Shown: positions 15,529 through 22,917 of the stretch, piece by piece
How positions within the stretch are numbered: position 1 is the first letter of the stretch
Layout: every line of letters begins with the position of its first letter
Source of the DNA: DAOTTX01 sp034437515
GTDB lineage: Bacteria; Chloroflexota; Anaerolineae; Aggregatilineales; Phototrophicaceae
Assembly: GCA_034437515.1 (NCBI GenBank)
Contig: DAOTTX010000049.1
Span: 1-24,382, forward strand
Length of the DNA: 24,382 nt
Reading direction: 5' to 3'
Position numbers and translations under genes: made by a program
Notes under the pieces: generated by a model
Database searches by the model: none
Told to the model about the DNA's origin: nothing
The model's input: the letters and a program-made list of their open reading frames with translations, nothing else

Positions 15529-16355
15529 TGCTGACGAAGCGCCTCTGGGAAAGCCTGTACAGCCCGCACGGTACGCACTCGACGTACTGGGCGCACATCC
15601 TGGCTAACCGCCGCACGTTGAGCATTCTCCGCAGCGAAAAACGCTGGGCAAAGGTGATCCCACTACCGACGTTCTTTGTGATCGCGCTGGTATTCTCCGG
15701 TGTGTGGGTGTTCGTGGTGCCGTTTCTGCCGTTCATCCTTCTGGGGACGTCCTCGCTGTGTGGGGTGCTTATCACCACACAGATCAGCGGCTTGATCGCC
15801 TTTGAGCACCAGCAAAAACGTTACGAGGTCGCCAGCATGTTACCGATGGGCGGCGCGGGTGTGCATTGGGTCATCAGCCGGGTGATCGTCCAGAACACAC
15901 AGGTCATCGTGTATGTGCAGGTGGTGTTGGGCAACCTGTGTCTGATGGTGATGCTGGCGATGACCGGCTTTCTTGTGCTTGGGGGCATCACACTGGTGCA
16001 ATACTTTACGATATTGACGGCGCTGGCTCTGATCTACGCTGACCTGTGCCAATCGGTCATCAGCAGTGTGCTGGTCGGGATGATCGCCGCCAACCAGAGT
16101 TCGGAGCGGCTCTCAGCGGCGAGTTTCAGCGTGGTGTTATTCTTGATCTTGCAAGTCTGCGCCTATCTGCTGATTCTGGTGGTGTGCGGCTTCGTGCTGC
16201 CGCTGCTCATAGGCGGCCTTACACTGGTGATTTTACAGTTACTATTCGCGCTTGGCATCCGTGAGGGGATCATCACCGCGCTGTGGCACGCGACTGTCGT
16301 TTCGCTCGAATCCACCCGCTTCGAACTCGAACAGACCATCCGCGTCGCCTCATGA
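15528..16355 (+). CDS. ABC-2-like polytopic membrane protein, array member 2
   Basis: 275 residues, starting MLTKRLWESL like its neighbours. Helices are at about 44-66, 68-90, 125-155, 158-185, 202-228 and 230-250. Motif residues are Glu93, LP (105-106), Trp114, DLCQS (172-176), Gly184, RE (245-246) and Trp253, each at the same spacing as in the other copies. The ATG at 15528 shares a base with the previous stop (TAATG), with AGGAG 12 bases before it. A longer frame from 15426 lies inside the previous gene and was discarded. The LxxT position is Leu rather than Thr. Function is unknown beyond membrane embedding and family resemblance. Confidence 0.75.
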   Translation: MLTKRLWESLYSPHGTHSTYWAHILANRRTLSILRSEKRWAKVIPLPTFFVIALVFSGVWVFVVPFLPFILLGTSSLCGVLITTQISGLIAFEHQQKRYEVASMLPMGGAGVHWVISRVIVQNTQVIVYVQVVLGNLCLMVMLAMTGFLVLGGITLVQYFTILTALALIYADLCQSVISSVLVGMIAANQSSERLSAASFSVVLFLILQVCAYLLILVVCGFVLPLLIGGLTLVILQLLFALGIREGIITALWHATVVSLESTRFELEQTIRVAS

Positions 16356-17260
16356 TTACCAGACGCTTATGGCGCTCCCTCACGCGATCCCACAACGATC
16401 AGGTCTTGTTTAACTATATTGGTGTGCGCCGTTCCCCGGCGGCGATCCCGCTACTCAGTGCCATCCGCCAGCGGATACCGCCGGGTGTGATCGCGCTGCT
16501 CTCGCTCATCGGCATTTTGTGTCTGCTGGTGTTGCTGCCCTCGTTTCTGGCGACCACATCGCTGAACGCACTGGCGAGCCTGGCACCGCTGGCCTTAGCG
16601 ACGGTTGGCACGATCTGCGGGTTAATCAGCAGCAACCGCACCGTGATTACCATCGTGCGCGAACACGAAACACGCCGCTTAGACGTCGCCAGCGTCACCC
16701 CACGCGGCAAAGCCGGGATATATTGGCTGCTCAGCCGTTGGGCCTATAACCACTCGGATTCGCTACAAGAGATTCGCAATGTGGCGTTCGGGCTGTATGT
16801 GTTGGTCGGCGGGGCGATGATGTTTGTCATCGGCGGCGCACTCATATCGACCATCAACAGCGGCACCTTCACCTTCGGGGAAGCCGCGTCTTTTCTCGTG
16901 TCGTTCGTCGTGCCGGTGTATATCGTCCTGGTCGTCGTAACCTTCGATCTCGTCCAGTCGATCCTCACGGGCAGCACCGTCGGGATGATCGTCGCCGACC
17001 TCATCCGTGAGGTACGCAGCGCCCAGCCGGTCGCCATCATGACCTTTCTGGGCGTGCAGTTCGCGTTCTATGCCATCATCGCCATCGCCGGACTGCTGCT
17101 GTTGCCACCTCTGATCGGTGTGTTTTTCGGAGATAACGTGCTTGTCATCCTGCAAGCGGTACTGTTCATCGGCGGGCGTGAGCTGCTGCTGTGGGGATTA
17201 TGGCAGCTCATCGCCGGGACGCTCGACGTTTCGCAGGAAGAACTCAACAGCGTGCTATGA
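16352..17260 (+). CDS. ABC-2-like polytopic membrane protein, array member 3
   Basis: 302 residues, starting MITRRLWRSL. Helices are at about 46-65, 72-92, 144-166, 180-205, 228-255 and 262-288. Shared motif residues are Glu104, TP (116-117), Trp125, DLVQS (199-203), Gly211, RE (276-277) and Trp284. The REHETRRLDVASVTPRG stretch is the closest of the four to the ABC-2 coupling segment. The start overlaps the stop of member 2 as ATGA (16352-16355). The upstream frame to 16283 is only an extension into the previous gene. Confidence 0.75.
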   Translation: MITRRLWRSLTRSHNDQVLFNYIGVRRSPAAIPLLSAIRQRIPPGVIALLSLIGILCLLVLLPSFLATTSLNALASLAPLALATVGTICGLISSNRTVITIVREHETRRLDVASVTPRGKAGIYWLLSRWAYNHSDSLQEIRNVAFGLYVLVGGAMMFVIGGALISTINSGTFTFGEAASFLVSFVVPVYIVLVVVTFDLVQSILTGSTVGMIVADLIREVRSAQPVAIMTFLGVQFAFYAIIAIAGLLLLPPLIGVFFGDNVLVILQAVLFIGGRELLLWGLWQLIAGTLDVSQEELNSVL

Positions 17261-18084
17261 TAACCCACCGTCTGTGGCGAGGTTTACGCCATCCGCAGAC
17301 CGCGCACCCGCTGTTCCGGCGCACCGTGCGTCAGGTCAACCGGAGCCGGTCGTCCTGGTACATCTGGCTGCTGACCATCCTCGCCGCGCCGGTGCTGCTG
17401 CTGCCCGCGCTGGTCTTCGCCGGGTTGAGCTACAGCCTGCTGTGGTCGGCTGGCATCACCCGAACGGTCGCGCAGGCGCGGCAAAATAGCACCTATGATC
17501 TACTGTGCGTCACACCTGGCGGTGCGTTGGCGGTCAACTGGTTGATCTGCACCGGTTATCTGCATCACAACCAGACTTTCGTCAGGGCGCATGGGTGGGG
17601 GTTATGGCTGATGCGTTTTCTCCTGTTGTTTCTGCTGGCCTCAACAGTGGCGACGGCGTACTTCCCGACCAGCGGCGCAAACCGTGAAACCCGCGAGGTG
17701 CTGGCGCTGTTACTGTTCGGTGTCGCGCTGGTCGCGGATCAATACCAATCGGTGACTATCGGCGCGTTGTTCGGCATCCTGGTGCCTACGTTCGTCACGG
17801 AACGCACCACCGCCCAACTGCTGGCACTTGGCGGGTTGGGGCTGATACACATCACGTCTTACCTGCTGGTGATCGTCGCTGGGTTCTTCCTGCTGCCGGA
17901 GGTCATCTATGCGCTGTTCCCGCGCAACAGCTACACCGCGATTGCGCTGTTGTTCTTGCAACTGTTGACCTTCATCACCATCCGTGAGGCAACGGTCTAT
18001 CTGCTATGGCGGGGGGTGCTGGCACGCTTTGGTCTGGGTGGTTCTGGACGGGTCAAGTCTCCGACTGATATAATAGAGAAGTGA
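17257..18084 (+). CDS. ABC-2-like polytopic membrane protein, array member 4
   Basis: 275 residues, starting MITHRLWRGL, followed by HPLFRRTVRQVNRSR, which resembles the HPVYIVEARTRRGKR segment of the single-copy relative. It keeps TP (86-87), Trp95, DQYQS (161-165), Gly173, RE (243-244) and Trp251 at family spacing. The acidic residue of the ER position is replaced by Ala74, so this is the most diverged copy at the putative coupling loop. The start overlaps the previous stop as ATGA (17257-17260). The last codons contain the lipA promoter. The four-copy array ends here, since lipA is unrelated. Confidence 0.75.
   Translation: MITHRLWRGLRHPQTAHPLFRRTVRQVNRSRSSWYIWLLTILAAPVLLLPALVFAGLSYSLLWSAGITRTVAQARQNSTYDLLCVTPGGALAVNWLICTGYLHHNQTFVRAHGWGLWLMRFLLLFLLASTVATAYFPTSGANRETREVLALLLFGVALVADQYQSVTIGALFGILVPTFVTERTTAQLLALGGLGLIHITSYLLVIVAGFFLLPEVIYALFPRNSYTAIALLFLQLLTFITIREATVYLLWRGVLARFGLGGSGRVKSPTDIIEK
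18045..18074 (+). promoter_or_regulatory. lipA promoter
   Basis: TGGACG (18045-18050, four of six bases of the -35 consensus) lies 18 bases before a perfect TATAAT (18069-18074) that has an extended TG motif (TGATATAAT). Transcription would begin near 18081 and give a 26-base leader with GGAG eight bases before the GTG start. The promoter is embedded in the coding end of the preceding membrane protein. Confidence 0.65.
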
Positions 18085-18106
18085 CTGGAAATTTGGAGTA
18101 AGTTCG

Positions 18107-19081
18107 GTGACTGATTTAATTGATATTAACGAGATTCCGACCGTCGATCCTGACGGTTGGCAGCCAGACCCGAAACATCCGCGCCGCCGTCCCCCCTGGA
18201 TTCGCGTCAAAGCCCCCAGCGGTGAGACCTACGAGCGCGTTCAAAAACTGATGCGCAGCAAGACGCTGCATACCGTCTGCGAAGAAGCCCAATGCCCTAA
18301 CATCGGCGAGTGCTGGGGACGTGGTACTGCCACCTTCCTGATGATGGGCGATACCTGCACCCGTTCCTGTGGCTTCTGTGATATTAAAACCGGGCGGCCC
18401 AGCCCGCTTGACTGGGCGGAACCTAACCGCATTGCGGAAAGTGTGCGGGCGATGGGACTGCGCCATGTTGTGATTACCAGCGTCAACCGTGACGAACGCG
18501 CCGACGGTGGCGCACCGATTTTCGCGATGGTGATTAAGCGCATCCGGCAATTACAGCCGGGGTGCAGCATCGAGGTGCTGATCCCCGACTTCAAAGGCGA
18601 CGAGAAGGCGCTCAAGATCGTCATGGACGCCCAACCGGAAATCCTCAACCACAACGTAGAGACCGTGCCGCGCCTGTTCAAACAGGTGCAACCGCAGGAT
18701 AACTACGAGTGGGCGTTGACGACCCTACGCAACGCCAAAAAGATGGATCCGCTGGTGCTGACCAAAAGCGGCATCATGGTCGGCCTGGGCGAGACCTTCG
18801 AAGAAGTGGTCGAAGTCATGGGCGACCTCGCCAAGCAGAGCGTCGATATTCTGACCATCGGGCAATACCTCTCTCCAAGCAAGGGGCATCTGCCGGTCGA
18901 GCGTTACTACCTGCCGGAAGAATTCGACAAGTTCCAGGAGATTGGCAAGCAAATGGGCTTCAAATGGGTGGAAAGCGGCCCGCTGGTACGCAGCAGTTAC
19001 CGCGCCGACCAGCAAGTCCGTGAACTCTCCAAGCTCAACCATATTCACCTGCACGCGGAGCGCGTCGCCGCAGCGGAATAA
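18107..19081 (+). CDS. lipA: Lipoyl synthase
   Basis: LipA is a radical SAM enzyme that inserts two sulfurs into protein-bound octanoate to make the lipoyl cofactor of 2-oxoacid dehydrogenases and the glycine cleavage system. Both cluster motifs are complete. The auxiliary cluster is CEEAQCPNIGEC (Cys58, Cys63, Cys69), and the radical SAM cluster is CTRSCGFC (Cys84, Cys88, Cys91). The C-terminal RSSYRADQ (295-302) supplies the serine ligand of the auxiliary cluster. At 324 residues the length is normal. The start is a GTG at 18107 with GGAG eight bases upstream. No lipB or lplA gene is adjacent. Confidence 0.96.
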   Translation: MTDLIDINEIPTVDPDGWQPDPKHPRRRPPWIRVKAPSGETYERVQKLMRSKTLHTVCEEAQCPNIGECWGRGTATFLMMGDTCTRSCGFCDIKTGRPSPLDWAEPNRIAESVRAMGLRHVVITSVNRDERADGGAPIFAMVIKRIRQLQPGCSIEVLIPDFKGDEKALKIVMDAQPEILNHNVETVPRLFKQVQPQDNYEWALTTLRNAKKMDPLVLTKSGIMVGLGETFEEVVEVMGDLAKQSVDILTIGQYLSPSKGHLPVERYYLPEEFDKFQEIGKQMGFKWVESGPLVRSSYRADQQVRELSKLNHIHLHAERVAAAE

Positions 19082-19096
19082 GTGTTCTACACTATG

Positions 19097-19115
19097 GCCC
19101 CCGTTCATCGGGGGC
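19097..19115 (+). terminator. GC hairpin after lipA
   Basis: GCCCCCG (19097-19103), loop TTCAT, and CGGGGGC (19109-19115) form a perfect 7-bp hairpin 15 bases after the lipA stop. No T-run follows, so it may be a weak or factor-assisted terminator or an mRNA 3' stabiliser. Confidence 0.45.
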
Positions 19116-19198
19116 TGTCCTGCCCCAACTCGCCTACGCATGACCTATGGTTCACCTATACTAACCGGATCACAACACAATAGACCCGAAAGTTGCCG

Positions 19199-19204
19199 TA
19201 CAAT
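19199..19204 (+). promoter_or_regulatory. Possible -10 box for the small membrane gene
   Basis: TACAAT lies 32 bases before the ATG at 19237, in the 155-base gap after lipA. No convincing -35 element is at the right spacing. CAGGG ten bases before the ATG can serve as ribosome binding site. Nothing else is recognisable in this gap besides the hairpin. Confidence 0.3.
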
Positions 19205-19236
19205 GAACTCGGTATCGGTAGCAGGGTTTATTATCT

Positions 19237-19845
19237 ATGCAAGACAACCGCTTCAACCTGACGGCAAACTACCCCCCACATGACGCCGCCCGTCGCTTGC
19301 AGACACTGGCACAACAATCATCGAGTGGCTTCACACAGACGCGGGTGACGATCAAATCGTTCAAAAATGGCACGCACTATTTCAAAATCACCCGGTCAAT
19401 TTACCACCTCCCCGGCCGACGGACATATCGTTCCAGAGGCAACTACGTGACTGTCGAATCAAATTATCTAAAGGTTGAGGCGCACGGCTATCTGGTCGGC
19501 TGGGCGGATTCTGACTCCACACTGGTGATCGGTGAAGCGCATATCGACCCCAAGACGTTCATCATCAACGCCCTATTTTTATTCGCGGCGGCGGCAATGA
19601 TCCTCATGCTGACAGTCGCCTTTCTCGCGGAACATCTGTTTATGGCACCGGTCGTCTTGTTGGTGCTGCTAGCGTTCGCACAGATCACCGTGTTCCAGCC
19701 GGAAGACCTCGCCAAACGCCAGCAGCGCACACTCCAACGGCAGATCAGCCGCGCCCTCACGATCCGCACGGCACCGGATCAGGCAAGCAGGCCGGAGCCA
19801 CAACCCGTGTATAGCGCCAACCCCGCAGCCCGGAGTCATCAGTAA
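19237..19845 (+). CDS. Small two-helix membrane protein, unknown function
   Basis: I do not recognise this 202-residue protein. Residues 1-105 are soluble and beta-rich, with basic stretches such as RRTYRSRGNYV. Two membrane helices follow (about 108-130 and 133-154). A charged, proline-rich tail (155-202) follows those. A hairpin topology with both ends in the cytoplasm is plausible. Its 3' end overlaps the end of the convergent glycosyltransferase gene by 89 bases. The tail in that overlap is low-complexity and poorly constrained. It stands alone after lipA and may share no function with it. Confidence 0.65.
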   Translation: MQDNRFNLTANYPPHDAARRLQTLAQQSSSGFTQTRVTIKSFKNGTHYFKITRSIYHLPGRRTYRSRGNYVTVESNYLKVEAHGYLVGWADSDSTLVIGEAHIDPKTFIINALFLFAAAAMILMLTVAFLAEHLFMAPVVLLVLLAFAQITVFQPEDLAKRQQRTLQRQISRALTIRTAPDQASRPEPQPVYSANPAARSHQ

Positions 19846-21280
19846 ACGTCTGGCAGGTCGTGTATTCACCGGCGAGGTAAGCCTGTGCGCCGTCGAGTGG
19901 TTCGGTGTCCGTGATAGCATCATCGCTGAACACCCAGACCGTATCAACATCCGCCGCTTGGACGCTGCCGGGTTCCGGGCTGATCGTCCTCAGGGTTTGA
20001 TTGCGCGTGAATGCGCCCGCTTGCGTGTACATCCAGGGGTCATCGTGGAGGTAATAATCGAACACCTGCCATGTGTTGACCTCGTGCGCCGGTTTGACCA
20101 GATGGAACAGCAACCCCGCATCATCAGCGGCGCAGGTACGCGCCAGCGATAGCGCGGCTTGCATCGGCGCACGTTCTACCGCGTCGATCTGCTCCATGCG
20201 GGCGTCAAAGCCGTTGAGGTCGATGTAATTCCAGGCTCCGGCGACCACCCACACCGCGACAATAACCCCGGCGACCCCGATGTGATACCGTTGAGAGACA
20301 TCGACGATTACCGCCGCGCTCACCAGTAGCAGCAGCGGCAGCAGCGGTAAAATATGCCGGATGTTAAATAGATAATCCGTCGCCAGGTTGAAAAGCAGCG
20401 CCAGCACGAAGATCGCCACCAGCAAAAACCCCACTGCCTTGATATTGCGTCCGCGCAAACGCAACAGTGCATAGGCCAGCACCAATATCACCAACGGAAT
20501 CAACCCGTTACCGAAGCCATCCAGCGATTTTACCAGCACGGTGAGCGCGTCCCAGCCACGTGAGACCTCGCGCTCTGCCGCTGCCACCAGCAGACCTATC
20601 GTCAACCAGGGGCCGAACAGAAAGCCGATCACCAGCATCAGCCGGAAGATGTGCGTGCGCCGTTCACCCGCTTTGACCAGCGTAATGTGATACAGGCCGA
20701 CCGCCGCCATCACCACCGAGGCGACGTAATGCACATAGAGCAGTAGCGTCCCGCTCAGCACGAACAACACCTGCAAGCGCCGTGACGGGGCCAGGTGCGT
20801 AATCAGTCGCCAGTAGCACCACAGCGTGGTCAGGGTGAGCAGCACATAGAGTGTGTAGCCGCGTCCTTCGTGCAGATAGTGGATAAAAAATGTCGAAGTC
20901 GCCAGCAGTATAACGGCGACCAGCCCCACACGCGGCGAGAACATGTCGCGTCCCAGGCGGTACAACATAGCAATCGCCAGCAGACCGAAGAACAATGCCA
21001 GCACCCGCAGGGAAAACGCCGACCAGCCAAACACCGCCGCCCAGGGGATCAAGATCAGATTATGTAGCGGAGGCCAGACGTTATCCGCGATACGAATCAA
21101 GATTTCGAGCAAATCCGCTGGCCCGTGATGCGACCCGGCAGACATATACACCGTGTATTCTTCGTCGCTCCAGAACAGGTCAATGTTCAGGCGAGCCGCG
21201 CCTAACGTCGCCGCCAGCAGCAGCAGCGGCACCACCCAGAACCAGTGCTGAACAGATTTGTATAACGGTCGGTCATTCAT
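19757..21280 (-). CDS. GT39-type integral membrane glycosyltransferase (copy 1)
   Basis: The 507-residue membrane protein has the ArnT/PMT (PMT_2) layout. A first helix is followed by an extracytoplasmic loop with the acidic motif FWSDEEYTVYMS (Asp39-Glu40). WPPLHNLILIPW and HEGRGYTLYVLLTL follow, then many helices and a C-terminal extracytoplasmic domain of about 150 residues. The family transfers sugars from polyprenyl-phosphate donors to lipids or proteins outside the membrane; the acceptor is unknown. I chose ATG 21280, seven bases inside the end of the upstream paralog, with GGAG ten bases upstream, over an earlier ATG at 21340. Its 3' end overlaps the convergent small membrane gene by 89 bases. 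Confidence 0.8.
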   Translation of the reverse strand: MNDRPLYKSVQHWFWVVPLLLLAATLGAARLNIDLFWSDEEYTVYMSAGSHHGPADLLEILIRIADNVWPPLHNLILIPWAAVFGWSAFSLRVLALFFGLLAIAMLYRLGRDMFSPRVGLVAVILLATSTFFIHYLHEGRGYTLYVLLTLTTLWCYWRLITHLAPSRRLQVLFVLSGTLLLYVHYVASVVMAAVGLYHITLVKAGERRTHIFRLMLVIGFLFGPWLTIGLLVAAAEREVSRGWDALTVLVKSLDGFGNGLIPLVILVLAYALLRLRGRNIKAVGFLLVAIFVLALLFNLATDYLFNIRHILPLLPLLLLVSAAVIVDVSQRYHIGVAGVIVAVWVVAGAWNYIDLNGFDARMEQIDAVERAPMQAALSLARTCAADDAGLLFHLVKPAHEVNTWQVFDYYLHDDPWMYTQAGAFTRNQTLRTISPEPGSVQAADVDTVWVFSDDAITDTEPLDGAQAYLAGEYTTCQTFTDDSGLRGWRYTRVVAPACLPDPVPCGS

Positions 21281-22817
21281 CGTCTGGAAGCTCCGTGCAT
21301 GGTGTAAGGTCGAGCGTACAGGTGCCGGTGTCGAGATCATCCGTATAGAGGCGGCTGGTCAGGTCGTCGTGGGTGTTCAGCGTGAAACACCGGTCGTATT
21401 GGCGCTGCACGGCGCTCTGGAACGTCGTTTGCTGCTCTACGGTAGGCAGGGATTCCAATTGCACATACCAGACCTGGGCTGCCGGTTCGATGAAATCCCG
21501 TACCCGCTGTGGATAGTCCCCACTCGTGGCGGGGTTCTCGGCTGCCGAAAGATCACCCATCGTGTTGAGTTGCGCGTAAGGTGGCGGGGCATCCACCAGA
21601 TAGTAACGCAGCACCCGGTTCAGCACGCCTTCGCTGGCAGGTGGCTTTACGTAAAATACGGCGGCGTCATCTGACGCGGCGCAATTTTCCAACAGATCAA
21701 ACGCGGCGTGCATGGGGGCGCGTGGCAACGTATCTTCCTGACCGGGCAGCGCCATTATGAAATCATCGCCCAGGTAACCCCATGCCCCGGCGATGATCCA
21801 GACACCGGTTAACCCCACACCGAGCCAACGCCGCCGCCGTGATAGTGTGACAATCGCAATCGCCAGCAGCAGCAAGACCGGCGGCAAAATCACGATAATA
21901 TGCCGGATGTGAAATAAGAATTCGGTGAAGATATTGAAGATCAACGCCATGACGAAGGTCGCACCCAGCCAGAACCCGATCAGCCGGAGATGTTTGTGGC
22001 GCACGGTCAGGGCGAGGTACACGAGCAGCGCCAACAGCAAAAACCATAAGCCGTTGCTGTAGCCATACAGCGATGCCTGTATCGCCTCGAACGCTCCCAG
22101 ACCGCGTGTGACCGTGCTTTCCGCCCGCACCGCGAGGATGGCGATTAAACTCCAGGGGATGAACAGGATGAGCGCGTAGAAGAACAAACGGAAAATCTGA
22201 TGCCAGCGTTTGCTGCGCGGGACGAACAACAGATGATGTAAGGCCAGCATCGCGGGGAGTGTGGCGGCGATATAGTGTGTGTAGAGCATGGCGACCATGC
22301 TCAGTAGAAACAACATCTGCACCGGACGGGCGCGCTTACCCATCGGCCCGGTGACCAAGCGCCAATAAGCCCACACCCCGACCAGTGTCAAAAAGGCGTA
22401 GAGTGTGTAACCGCGCCCCTCGTGCATGTAGTGGATGAGAAAGGCCGACGACCCGCCCAGCAGCGCGGTCACTAAACCGACCTGCCGGCTGTGTAAATCC
22501 GTGCCGACCCGGTAGAGCATCGCAATCGTGAGCAGACCAAAGTAAAGCGACATCAACCGTGTGGCAAACGCTGACCAGCCGAACAACCAGCTCCAACCGA
22601 CCAGCATCAGGTTGTGCAGTGGGGGCCAGGCATGATCCCCGACACGCACGATAATTTCGAGGAAAGACACCGGCCCAAACTGCGCCCCACCGGACATAAA
22701 AATCGAGAATTCTTCGTCCAGCCAGAAAATATCTGTGTTGAGTTGGAAGGCCGCCAGCGCGGTCACCCCGAACAACAACGGAATCATCCACCACCAGTGA
22801 GCTTGACGTCGCTGCAT
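21273..22817 (-). CDS. GT39-type integral membrane glycosyltransferase (copy 2)
   Basis: The 514-residue paralog of the next gene has the same landmarks: FWLDEEFSIFMSGG (Asp34-Glu35), HAWPPLHNLMLVGW, YMHEGRGYTLYAFLTL, a transmembrane core to about residue 360, and a C-terminal domain with paired cysteines (RCFTLN, TCTLDLTPC). The two proteins are clearly homologous along their length and arose by tandem duplication. The ATG at 22817 is closely preceded by the terminator of the gene upstream. No promoter is obvious in the remaining gap, and the binding site (CGGA) is weak. Acting as a lipid-linked sugar transferase in cell-envelope or glycoprotein assembly is inferred from family. Confidence 0.82.
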   Translation of the reverse strand: MQRRQAHWWWMIPLLFGVTALAAFQLNTDIFWLDEEFSIFMSGGAQFGPVSFLEIIVRVGDHAWPPLHNLMLVGWSWLFGWSAFATRLMSLYFGLLTIAMLYRVGTDLHSRQVGLVTALLGGSSAFLIHYMHEGRGYTLYAFLTLVGVWAYWRLVTGPMGKRARPVQMLFLLSMVAMLYTHYIAATLPAMLALHHLLFVPRSKRWHQIFRLFFYALILFIPWSLIAILAVRAESTVTRGLGAFEAIQASLYGYSNGLWFLLLALLVYLALTVRHKHLRLIGFWLGATFVMALIFNIFTEFLFHIRHIIVILPPVLLLLAIAIVTLSRRRRWLGVGLTGVWIIAGAWGYLGDDFIMALPGQEDTLPRAPMHAAFDLLENCAASDDAAVFYVKPPASEGVLNRVLRYYLVDAPPPYAQLNTMGDLSAAENPATSGDYPQRVRDFIEPAAQVWYVQLESLPTVEQQTTFQSAVQRQYDRCFTLNTHDDLTSRLYTDDLDTGTCTLDLTPCTELPDDE

Positions 22818-22830
22818 TCGCTATCCGATC

Positions 22831-22873
22831 AAATCAAAAATACGCCTCGCATCTGTACTTTACAGCGAGACGT
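22831..22873 (-). terminator. Rho-independent terminator of the DnaB-like gene
   Basis: On the minus strand ACGTCTCGC pairs with GCGAGGCGT (plus positions 22865-22873 and 22842-22850), a nine-bp stem with one G-T wobble. An inner TGTA/TACA pair closes a three-base loop. ATTTTTGATTT follows directly. It lies 45 bases after the stop of the DnaB-like gene and immediately before the glycosyltransferase start. Confidence 0.85.
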
Positions 22874-22917
22874 GTTTGCTGTGGCTTGAGATTCGGTTGT
22901 GAAATCGAAATGGTGGG

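Noticed and set aside
22818..22840. Dedicated promoter for the GT39-type pair
   Set aside because: No paired -35 and -10 could be found between the terminator and the start codon; readthrough or a non-standard promoter remains possible.
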